DNA of 64,000 nt from Whitmania pigra (taxonomy: Eukaryota > Annelida > Clitellata > Hirudinida > Haemopidae). Under the pieces are notes generated by a model. The model did not search any database and was not told the origin of the DNA. It saw only the letters and a program-made list of their open reading frames with translations. The position numbers and the translations under genes are program-made. The stretch covers positions 1,960,001-2,024,000 of the forward strand of contig JAJTWR010000365.1 of NCBI GenBank assembly GCA_021613335.1, written 5' to 3'. Below are positions 50,247-61,190 of the stretch, piece by piece; the first letter of the stretch is position 1, and the number at the start of each line of letters is the position of its first letter.

Positions 50247-53200
50247 CATAATAATATCCTAATAATAAGATAATAATAAGAATAATAATTCCCTAATAAT
50301 AATACCTAATCATATTAATAAGAATAATCCTCATAAGAATAATTACTAATCATAATACAATAATAATCATATCCTACACTCTCCTCCTCCTAATAATCCT
50401 CTCATCCTCATCCATCCTAATCCTCCTCATAATCCTAATCCTAATAATATCCTCATCTAATCCTCGCCTCCTAATCCTCATCCTCCTCCTACCTCCTCCT
50501 CCTCCTCCTCATCCTCCTCCTCCTACTCCATCCTCCTCATCCTCCTCCTCATACCATCCTCCTACTCATCATCCTCACTATCATCCTATCCTCAATAAGA
50601 CTCATCCTCCTACCTCCATCCCCTCCTACCATCCCTCCTCCTCCTCATCCTCCTCCTCATCATCCCCTCCACTCCTCATCCTACCCTCACTCACTCTCCT
50701 CCTACTACCTCCTCCTCCATCCTCCTACTCCTCCAATCCTCCTCCTCCTCCTCATCCATTCCATCCTCCTATCCTACACTCCTACTCCTCCTCATCCTCC
50801 TCCTCCTCCTACTCCTCATACTCCTCATCCTCATCTACACGCCTCCTCCTACTCCTCCTCCTCATCCTCCTCCTCCTCCTCCATCCTCCTCCTCCTCCTC
50901 CTCCTCCTCCTCCTCCTCCTCCTCTCCTCCTCCTACTCCCTCTCATCCTACTCCTCATCCTCCTCCTCCTCCTCCTCCTCCTCCTCACTCCTCCTCCTCC
51001 TCCATCCTCCTCACTCCTCCTCCTCCCTCCTCCACGCCTCCTCCTCCTCCTCTCCTCCTCTTCCTCATCCTACATCCGCTCCCTACTCCTCCTACTCCTC
51101 CTCCTCCATCCTCTCTCCTATCCTCCTCCTCCTCCTCACTCCTCATCCTCCTCCTCCTCCTCCTCCTCCTCCTCCTCCTCCTCCTCCCCTCCTCTACTCC
51201 TCCTCCTACTCCTCATCCTCCTCCTCCTCCTCCGCCCGCCTCCTCCTCCTCCTCCCTCCTCCTCCTCCTATCCTCCTCCTCCTCTCCATCCTCCTCACGC
51301 CTCCTCCTCCTCCTCCCTTCCTACCTCCTCCGCCTCCTCACCTCCTCCTCCTCCTCCTCCTCATCCTCCTCATCCTCCTCCTCCTCCTCCTCTCTCCTCC
51401 TCATCCTCTCCTCCTCCTCCTAATCCTCCTCCTCACTCCTCCTCCGCCTCCTCCTCCTCCTCCATCCTCCTACTCCTCCTCATCCTCCTCCTATCCTCCC
51501 CCTCCTGCCCTTGCCCTCCTCTCGCTGATTCCCGTTGCTGCCGTTCCCCTCTCTTCCCCCGTCGCCGCTGCCCTTTTCGCCTTTCCCTCCTTTCGCCTCC
51601 CTCTCCTGGTTCGCTTTCGTATCCTTCTTCTCGCTTCCAGCCTGCCTCGTCCCTTCTTGTCCAATAATCTGCAAAACCTTTAGACGAATATTGTAATGAG
51701 TATGCTGACAATTAGCAATGAAAATTAGTAACATTATTGATATTATAAATTACCACATTAACAGTGATTAGGAATGAATATTAACTAAGCAAATCTGTAA
51801 CCTGGCATAAACATCTGCGCTTAACACGCATTCAATTCCTTCTCCAATATGAGGTACTTTTTTTAGACTATCAAAAGTTGATGTAACTAAAATATTAGTG
51901 TCTGCTTCATTTGGATTTCTGCAGAAAATAAACTCAAGATCCAATTTGTTCACAAGCTACTTCACATAGGGGTCAGATCTAACAAACTCAATCAAGTTTG
52001 AAAAATTTTCCCACCAAAGTATTTAAAAAAAAATTATAATTTGAACTAACTATATAAAGGGAAAATACAAAATATTTCTTAGATATGACCTATATTTTAG
52101 AAAATATTTCCATTGTTAAGTGGTCACTCTACTTTTCGAATTTTGATTTTTTTTCAAAAATCGACCACACATAAGGTGTGACAACTAATGCTGTAAAAGA
52201 AATAGAGCAATAATATTTAAGAAATTGGTTTGCCGAGCTTTAACATATTAAATACTATAAAAATAGATATTTTGTAATACGTGGTTTTTGAGGAATGAAA
52301 CTCAAAAAATGAGAAATTTTTAAAAATTCCACATATTTCATCAATATTATTTTGTCAATTTGTTTATACTGTCATGATCTAAATATGTAGAAAGATTCAT
52401 TCAAATATGTTCAGTAGTTTTTGTATTATAAGCTTTTAAATTCAGCAAAAATTCAAAATGTCACAAGTGTTATTTATAACAAAAAGATCAAAATTTATTT
52501 AAATTTAAATTTTTTTTTCATATTCTGAGATTAGTTTACAACACATCAAAAATTTGGAAAGTAGAAAAATTTGAAAATGTAGAAAGATTCATCCGAATAT
52601 GTTCAGTAGTTTTTGTATTATAAGCTTTTAAATTCAGCAAAAATTCAAAATGTCACAAGTGTTATTTATAACAAAAGGATCAAAATTTATTTAAATTTAA
52701 ATTTTTTCATATTCTGAGATTAGTTTACAACACATCAAAAATTTGGAAAAGTACTCTAAGCCTCAATAAAATAAATTGACAGACCCACATAATGTGTAGT
52801 AACTAATTGGTATAAATATGGTAGGGCAACGATTTTTTAGTGATTTTAATTTCCTAGTTATTTATTTAATAATCTAAAAATAGTATTTTATAATATAATA
52901 TTATTTAATAGTATTTTTATCTTTTTGAGATAAATGACTCTAAAGATTGTGATGATTTGGACTTTTGCTGAATTTAAGAGCTTATAAAAAAAACTACCAA
53001 ACATAATTAAATGAAACTTGGCATGTATATATACATTGGTAGTTTAAACAGTTTTAAAATATTATTGATTAAATAGTCAAATCTAGTTTTCATAATATGT
53101 GATTTCAAAAATTAGAATTTTTACAAAAATGTCACATTTTCTGAGCCACATTTCTCAAACATCACAAATTGCAAAATATTCAACTGTTTGTTGTATGTTT

Positions 53201-53528
53201 GTTCATTAGATTTGACCCATTTGTGAAGACATACCAATTTAAAACTGAATAATCTAATCTAATAAAATTAATAATGAAAGCAAAAAATATCGGCCTACGT
53301 AGGTGTAGCTCTTTCCTTCCTCGGTGATGGTGTATTTTTAGCTGTTATGTCACTATTAATAGTAGATGAATTAAAGGCCCGAGTTCTTTTAGCCTAAACA
53401 AAAAAATTTAACCTTCAGATTTAAAAATATGTTGGTTTGGTTATGGTTTTATTACAGCTCTAAAAAGTTTGTTATCTCACGATATCTCTCAAAAAATAAA
53501 TACCAACTTTGAGAATTTTTCGCTCCAT
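47469..53528 (-). CDS. Degenerate methionyl-tRNA synthetase-like N-terminal part
   Basis: MetRS charges initiator and elongator tRNA-Met. Exons: 53528-53508 (ATG, MERKILK), 53393-53299, 51918-51802, an unresolved gap, then 49981-49867, 49803-49272, 49119-49002, 48870-48749, 48677-48598, 48524-48393, 48309-48214, 48106-47914, 47546-47469. A basic leader of about 38 residues replaces the usual N-terminal domain. Similar blocks: VPHIGEGIECVLSADVYAR (cytosolic HLGN is HIGE here), zinc knuckle cysteines (CPKC, CKIC, CSKC), WREWWCQPEKV, LPADLYRFYLLSIRPE, SWVDFVKL...LLNNIGKFVS, LGVLLDPFMPS and ALFQELD. WFDATIGYLS has become WFHHAIGLIS, and KFSKS has become KVGSG, so catalysis is unlikely. About 60 residues are missing at the low-complexity tract 50.0-51.5 kb, where phases do not close. 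Exon 13 would read into an immediate stop (NVVKV) if not spliced. It could be a pseudoenzyme, a decaying paralogue or a misassembled locus. Confidence 0.7.
50018..50370. repeat. (AAT)n microsatellite
   Basis: Long AAT/ATA run with slips, grading into CCT/AAT mixtures. It lies in the unresolved part of the MetRS-like gene. Confidence 0.95.
50371..51505. repeat. Homopyrimidine (CCT)n tract about 1.1 kb
   Basis: Almost only C and T on the + strand with scattered A/G: imperfect CTC/CCT repeats. The minus (coding) strand is therefore polypurine. The many small indels and the gradual change from (AAT)n to (CCT)n could be biological or could be read errors. Confidence 0.95.
52387..52748. repeat. 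Direct duplication of about 190 bp, with an inverted copy nearby
   Basis: GTAGAAAGATTCAT...AGTAGTTTTTGTATTATAAG starts at 52387 and again at 52579 (offset 192 bp). A diverged inverted copy (TTTTGCTGAATTTAAGAGCT) is at about 52955-53025. It lies in intron 2 of the MetRS-like gene; probably a small unclassified transposon family. Confidence 0.8.
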
Positions 53529-54178
53529 CTTGGGTCCAATGGTCCGAACTGCACACTGAGTTGAAAATTAAATAATGAGATGAAAATTAAAAGAGATAGC
53601 TCCACCCCATAAACAAAATTAGCTCCGCCTATACTGATTAAAAGTAAATACATATTTAATTAAAGGTTTACCGATATGTCGCGAGGTGTCTCTAGACAGT
53701 AGAGACCTAAACAAGACCTGACAAACAGCGAGACCTAAATTTTTAAAATTTGACATTACTAGAAGTTTTTCGCATATGTATATTATTTTAAATAATATAA
53801 AAATATAGCACGATTATCTATTAGAAAGTGATTGGAAAAAACATTTCCACCAGTACTTAGTAGTAGCATAGTATTATTCTAATAGTTTATGATGAAATGA
53901 TATGCGACCAATGTTCTCTAATTTCTTATCAGTGTGCGCGATAAAAATAGTTTTGAGCAGCACGTTTTCATGCTTGAGCTTATGGGGTAGCCCTGAAAAC
54001 GAACCCACTACAATAGAATACAATGCAAGACAATAAACTTTCCTCAGACGGGATAGTATTCCCGGATAAGTTCCAGGTTACGCTGGAAACGAGTACCTGT
54101 TCCCAAACCTATGCCAAAGGAACTGATCCAGTTATGATTCTATATGATTCTATATATTTTTTATTTTATGATTCTATA
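53529..54178. other. Presumed 5' flank of the MetRS-like/KEN gene
   Basis: No gene recognised. A short + strand frame (54023-54160) runs straight into the microsatellite and has no recognised family. Confidence 0.5.
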
Positions 54179-55076
<898 letters not shown>

Positions 55077-56640
55077 CAATATTGTCAGTCTAAGGTTTAC
55101 TTCTGAAGAAATTTAATTTATTTTTCTCACAATACTAATCTATTTGTCATCAGACACTTATTTTTCAAGTTATTTGCGCTTAACAGCTTTGATTCAAATT
55201 CATATTGTTTTTATGCTACAAACTTTGCTGCAGGATTGTGTTGTCACTAGACTAATAATTTTGTAACCGGTTATCCCCTAGACAGGAATTATATCCCTTA
55301 GGTATTTTTTTGTTTCTTGTTCAGAATTTTTAAATAAACGAATTCAAACAACTAAAAACAATACAAAAATCTTCGATGAATCAACAACAAAAGACAAAAA
55401 AATTACATTATCGGTTACAAATTTTACTGAACTGCATCAATTGGATTCTTGAAACAAAAATAATTGTTCATTCATTGAAGTAAGTTCTTAGGAAATATTT
55501 GGGTTGGCAAAAATGCCTTCGTCCGTAAAATAGCGGACGTTTGCGGACGAAGGCGATGGGAGACAAAATCTGCAATTTTTATGGACGTCTTTTATAGACG
55601 ACTCCTGTAATATACCGATGATAACTTTCCACGTATAATAAGTATATAAAAAATCCTTTGTATAAAGTTAGGGGTGGTAATTAAATTTACGTCCATTGCA
55701 TAACTAGATGATTAGGACGGTTGTATAAAGTTAAAGTTTGACTTTCATCAAATAAATAAATATGAGCGCTGCATGCTGATTGGCTCTCGCTACAACTGCT
55801 CCGACAACTTGTTATTTGGTTACTCTAACATGGCTCCTTGTAAGTGTTTTTTTTATATGAAACCATTCCAAATGTCTAGAACCAGGTTGTCCCCCGGCTT
55901 TAGACTAGATGGAAAAAACATCATCTTGTAATGATTTATGAGGGTTTGGCCCGTGACTTTTGGCTAGAAGCTTATAAAGGCCTCCTCAGGTTGTGCGAAG
56001 GTTTGTCCGCTAAAAAATCTGAAATGACTAGGATGTGTTGTTGCAAATTCCAATAGTAGTGAAAATAATAGTAATAATGAGTAACATCATCCACAAGTTT
56101 GGATGTGTTCATTTCTTTCTGATTTGATCTCTCATTCATCAACTAGTCATTTAATTGCTTTGACCATACCTCCTTTAATGAATAGGTTGTTCAATGCTGA
56201 TATTTTTTTGTCGGTTGAATAATACTAGTTATTATTTACATCGTTTTAATAATTTTTTGTTTTGTAGTTAATAATAATTATCCGAGAGAACAGCGAAAAA
56301 CACAAAAACACGCGGTGCGCTTTTCGCCGACGAGCGATAATAACGACACCAACGTTTTTTTTCTATGATTATAATGTTAGTTAGATTGTAATTACCTTGT
56401 TGGTGTTTGACTTGTGCCAGATTTCTCATTTCTATCATTTTATAGATGACCTATTCACCTATCCATACATTGCACAAAATATTAGAAATTTCTTTGGATT
56501 AATTGTCCTCCAAAAAATATTGTAAGAAATTGTATTATAATGTGACATTTACAACTTGTAAAAATAAAAGATTCGAACCCCGAATTCATTTTCTAGCTAC
56601 GCCCCTGCTCTGTACCCTTCTTTTTGAAAACCATGACAAA
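55077..56640. other. Transposon-derived or unique noncoding DNA
   Basis: No coding exon was recognised. About 55680-55735 (GTCCATTGCATAACTAGATG with GATTAGGACGG) reappears inverted at about 60640-60690, so part belongs to a dispersed repeat. Confidence 0.55.
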
Positions 56641-56825
56641 ATTTGCCTTCCATGTATCTGATATTCTGACAACAAGGGAATAGCTTTTGAATGTTTGGGA
56701 TTAGTATATCCAAAAATATCCAAAATGTTCTAGCATGCAGAACCACAAGATGTTGAAACTCTATAAATTTATTTAATAAAGAATCCACATTAGACAACCA
56801 AATTGTTAAAATTGATCTTGAACTG
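56640..56825 (-). pseudogene. Fragment of a LINE endonuclease start (CR1/L2-like)
   Basis: The minus strand reads SNVDSLLNKFIEFQHLVVLHA, resembling the beginning of CR1/L2-type apurinic endonuclease domains (NVxSLLNKxDEL). Similarity then stops. The neighbouring CAGGGGCGTAGCTAG at about 56595-56610 (minus strand) looks like a DNA-transposon end. Confidence 0.4.
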
Positions 56826-57156
56826 TGCATATTTCATGGTTCGTGCAGGTCTTAAAAAGTCCTAAATTTCCGAAATTGGGTTTTTAGTACTAAGAAGTTC
56901 TAAAAAAGGTGAAGGAGGTCCTAAAAAATAAAAAAAGTCCTAAAAAAATGGTAAAGGTTCAACAAAACAACAATGTTTATAAGTTTTATTGAAATAACAA
57001 TTAGCGTGAACTCAGTCCCTTTGTTCTTGCGGTCTCATTGTTCTAGCCTCCTGGTAACTCACCCAATTAATTTTCCTGTTACGTTCGTTAGCTTGTCTCT
57101 TTGATCCTTTAAGTTTTGATAGCACTATCAATTATGCCTGCAGAGAGCACGGAAGT

Positions 57157-57365
57157 ATGGACAAGGACGGTTTCCAAGTCGTCGAAAGTCGAAAACGCAA
57201 GAGAGTCTCCTCTTCTGCGTCATCAACGCAGGATGTCTCGAAGGAGAAGATGACGAAAGTCTTCTTCAATATCGAGATTAGGAAGCTGAACCCAATCCGG
57301 GTTCAGAAAGAGGTGAGTGACGTTTTAGGTAGGCGTGATGTGAAGATCATTGCTAGCAATCCGGA
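57157..57365 (+). pseudogene. LINE ORF1, N-terminal piece
   Basis: It starts MDKDGFQVVESRKRKR and continues as a basic, Ser-rich ORF1 leader up to about VKIIASNP, where similarity breaks into the inverted RNase H block. Confidence 0.6.
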
Positions 57366-58020
57366 ATCCGGAAGTCTATCTGATCCCTTGCAGTGGCTGC
57401 CTTTGCCAGGGCATCGGCCTTCTCATTGCCAGGGATTCCAACGTGGGCGGGGACCTGGACGAGAGTGACCTTTCTGCCGCTTCCTTGAATTTCTGAAATT
57501 AAAAACTGTACATTTTTAATCTCAGGAGCATAATTGTTGCGTCCTTTAGTGCCTTACAGGCACTAAGCGAGTCACTTAGGACGACAATGTCAAAGGACTC
57601 CTCCTGATATGAGTCCTTGACATGTAGTAAACATCGCTCGATGGCTGCCAGTTCGATTGAACTAATGCAGCTGTGACTCGACGTCCTGAGACTGATGTTT
57701 ACTTCCTTCATTGGGATGTAAATCCCAATTCCGGCCTTATTGTCCTCGGTCTTGGAGGCGTCCGTGTAGCAGAGGAGGCTGCCATGGAGATCTTCTATTT
57801 TCTCCCTTGCCACCAGCATCCGCAGAGGGTTGTCGGCTTCGAAGGAGAGATTCGAGGAGTCGATTGTTGGCTTTCTCAGTCTCCAAGGAGGGCATCTGAG
57901 AGGTACCTCCCTGATGTCCTCCAGGAGATCTGCTGGGATGACCGACTCGACTTTCTTGTGCGGAGGCTCCTCGCCTCTTATCCTCATCCTGCAGTGGAAC
58001 CTCACTTCGACTTCGGCTAT
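57357..58020 (-). pseudogene. Inverted LINE RNase H segment inside ORF1
   Basis: The minus strand encodes a non-LTR RNase H domain: LLCYTDASKTEDNKAGIGIY, SSIELAAIERCLL, IVVLSDSLSACKAL, then after a frameshift VTLVQVPAHVGIPGNEKADA and LAKAA. A spacer containing CPPW precedes it. It is the only RNase H in the element and lies antisense to ORF1 and ORF2. Confidence 0.8.
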
Positions 58021-58023
58021 CTT

Positions 58024-58728
58024 AGTTTTAAGGTTAGACCTTATATAAGGGAGCCGATCAGGTGCTACCAGTGCAATGGCTATGGTCACATAGCCGCCAA
58101 TTGCACCGGTAAGGTCAAATGCCCAAAATGTTTGGGAGAGCACTCGCTGAAGGAGTGCAAGAGTAAAGAAAGCGAGCGCCGCTGCGCGACCTGCGAGGGA
58201 ACCAGTCACCACACTGGTCAAGCGGCTTGCCCGCAACGTAAGATAGCCAAGGAGGCTATTACGCTGAAGACCACCAAGCATATCAGTTATGCAAAGGCGG
58301 TGGAAGCGGCCACAAGTAAGGTCGCTAGGGAAGAAGCCGCGCCGGCGCCCTCAGTTTCGCAGGAGGCTCCTGCTGATTTAACCATCAAGCAGGCCAAGCC
58401 TCAAAAACCGAAGAACAAGAAGAGAAAAAGCAAGGCTAAGAAATCTGTAGCTGTAGCTAGCACCAAGCAGCCGGTTGCTCATGTAATTTCTAAAACTAAC
58501 GGTGAGGCCGCAGTTGCTCAGTCGGGCATCTCGGCACTACTCGCCAAGTTAATTTTAAACATTTCAGAGGGCATGAACAGGAGGTTCCAAGGAGGAAACC
58601 AGGACCAGATGTTGGACATCCTCAACCACGTCCTCGTCCTCGACTGCATGAAGGAGGAACCTATCCCTGGTGCTGCCATAGCTGCAGTCAAAAGCTGTCT
58701 GGTGGCCCAAACAGTTCAACATGGATAA
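58024..58728 (+). pseudogene. LINE ORF1, zinc-knuckle part
   Basis: It resumes at FKVRPYIREPIRCYQCNGYG with CCHC-type knuckles (CYQC..GH..NC, CPKC, CATC...HH), then a Lys-rich tail, ending at a stop that overlaps the ORF2 start by 8 bp. The longer open frame starting at 57673 reads through the inverted block and is not natural. Confidence 0.75.
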
Positions 58729-60325
58729 TGCCACAAACATTATCCAATGGAACTGCCAGGGCATCAGCCCCAAAACCGGTGAATTCGTTTCCTTTTTGAA
58801 TTCCTTAAAATCTTTGCCAGATGTAATCTTGCTCCAAGAAACTTTTCTGAAAAGCAAGCATTCTTTCAGACATAGAGGATATCAAGTGGAGCGGTTCGAC
58901 CGGCCGGGTGAACTCTCTCGTGGCGGCATCCTTACATGCATAAGAGAAGGGTTGTCGTACAGCACCGCGGTGGTCTGTCAGGATCCTCAGTGCCAGTCGA
59001 CCACGATCATCACGAAGTCAAGGCGGCTCAAGATCGTCAACTTCTACGCGCCTCCTGGGAAACCTTACTCAAGAGACGTGCTGGAGACCGTCCTGAACCA
59101 CCAAGACGCCATCGTATGCGGGGATTTAAATGCCCACTCTCCCATTTTCGGATACGAGAGGTAAGATCGTGGAAGAATTAGCACCAAACCTGAACTTAGT
59201 CATTTTAAATTCAGGTGAGGTCACCCACATAGACCCCCACGGCAGCCCGTCACCCATCGACGTCTCGCTGGCCTCACCGCACTGGGCGGCCAGGACCACT
59301 TGGAAGGTTCTCAACACGGGCCTTGGCAGTGATCACCTCATCATTCAGATGACGATCAATGACAAGGCTCTCCGAGAGGACCTGGGACCAGCGAGAATAA
59401 ACATGAGGACACTCAACTGGAACATCTTCCAGGCCAAGTGCTCCTCCCTCATCCTCCAGGAGCTACCCACGAACAACCTGGAGGAGAACACGAAGTTCAT
59501 CACCGACTCCATCGCCAGTGCAGCCAAAGACAGCTCCTCGATCTACAAAGGGCAGAGCAAGAGGCCTCTCGTCCCTTACTGGAACAACGACTGCAAGGGA
59601 GCAGTCAAAGATCGGAACTAGAAGAGAGCTGCTCACAGGCGACTGCGAACGAAGTCTAGTCATGAGGAGTACAAGAGAGCGAAGGGTCAAGCCCAGTGGA
59701 CCATCAAGAATGCCAAGAGGGAGTACTGGAGGTCGCACTGCGCCAACTTCGACGGCTCAACTGATATCGCCACTCTCTGGAGAGCTATCAAAGGGATGAA
59801 TGGCAATCGCTCGGGTCCAAAAATCCCCCCGATCGCTTCTGACTCTGGGGGTCCATTCGGAAACTCAGAGAAGGCAGGCACGCTCGCCCGATCCTTTGCG
59901 CAAGCCAGCAGCAGCGCGAACCTCTCCCCGCTCTTCGCACAAGCCAAGACTGCTCTCCTGCTGTCCCCGGAACTCTTCGTGCCAGAGGACTGCCCCATCT
60001 CTGATCCCATCAGCATTTCCGAAGTCCTAGATGCTCTAAGGAAATGCGGGAACTCTTCTCCGGGACCTGACGGCATCCATTACGAGATGATCAGAAGGCT
60101 CCCAAGCTCCAGTCTCAAAGGGATCGTGGCCCTCTTCAACCAGTCCTGGCTATCAGGAAAGGTACCCTCCTTATGGAAGAGCGCCACGGTCGTCCCAATC
60201 TCTAAGAAAGGGAAGCCTCCTGCTCTTCCTTCCTCCTATCGGCCTATCTCTTTGACCTCCACTCTCTGCAAACTCCTGGAGAGGGTGATTGCCACGAGAC
60301 TCCGATGGTTCCTAGAAAGCGGTAT
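58721..60325 (+). pseudogene. LINE ORF2: endonuclease and partial reverse transcriptase
   Basis: The endonuclease starts NIIQWNCQGISPKTGEF, with LLQETFL, RGGILTCI and CGDLNAHSP. A frameshift at about 59160 moves to the frame with DPHGSPSPIDVSLAS and GSDHLIIQ. An in-frame TAG at 59619-59621 follows. The RT starts with ALRKCGNSSPGPDGIHYEMI and PISKKGKPPALPSSYRPISL, then breaks after RLRWFLESG. The catalytic YxDD part and the 3' end are absent, so this is a dead element. Confidence 0.85.
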
Positions 60326-61190
60326 TAAAAAACTCAAACTTTCAAATACCCGTTAACAAATTATGAAAGTACATAAAATCACCAAGACAACGAAATATCC
60401 AACCAACGGCGAATTTAATTTAATACCAAGAGAGATAAAATAATGTCTGCTGACAAGAGAGATAAAATAATGTCAGGAATTATAGGAATTATTATAATAT
60501 GCATTTAAATTTTGAATCCTAATTTTCCCAACTTATTTCAGTCTGTTCCAAGGGGGGCAGCTTGCCCCTCCTTGCCCCCCCCCCCCCTCAAGGGGCGTCC
60601 CTGCTTGGAAGATTGATTTTTATTTAAATAAATCGATATTATGAACTTTCACCGTCCTAATCATCTAGATATGCAACGGACGCTAATAAAAAAAAAACTT
60701 TCACGTGTTAATGTCTTATGATATATGTCTAAATTATTATTGTTGGTCCTAAAAAATGGAGTAGAAGGTCCTAAAAAGTCCTAAATTTTGGTTTTCAAGT
60801 TCCTGTATGAACCATGATTACTGGTCTTTCCATAATTTTCGATTATGTTATTCATATTATATTATTTATATATATTATAGATTATATTATTCGATATAAG
60901 TATTCAACGTTATCAACAAATAAATACAATTTTATTTTAATAACTATTTTTTAAATTTAATAAATTTTTATAAACATACTTAAAAACTAAGGATTTAATT
61001 AGAAAAAGTGTTTTTAAATCTTGCTAGTCTGTGTTATTAAAACTCTCTGACGATCGTTCATGAAAGATTTTCGTCTGCCGAGGGTCTTGTGTTTACATTA
61101 GCAGCTTTTTTTCTCATTTTATTAATTATTAATTCTCACACGAAAGTTCTGATTCGATTTGTTCGGTGGTAGATCTGTTAAAAAATAGTC

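Larger units (their letters stand above)
56835..60816. mobile_element. DNA-transposon-like element with short inverted ends, LINE nested inside
   Basis: The left end CATGGTTCGTGCAGGTCTT at 56835 matches the reverse complement of the right end (CATGGTTCATACAGGAACTT from 60816) with few mismatches. Both ends also contain GTCCTAAAAA-type motifs. No transposase and no clear target-site duplication were seen. The interior is mostly the LINE of 57127-60325. Confidence 0.5.

Noticed and set aside
57673..58728. 351-codon frame as one protein
   Set aside because: Its first 115 or so codons are the antisense of an RNase H segment; only the part after 58024 is natural ORF1.
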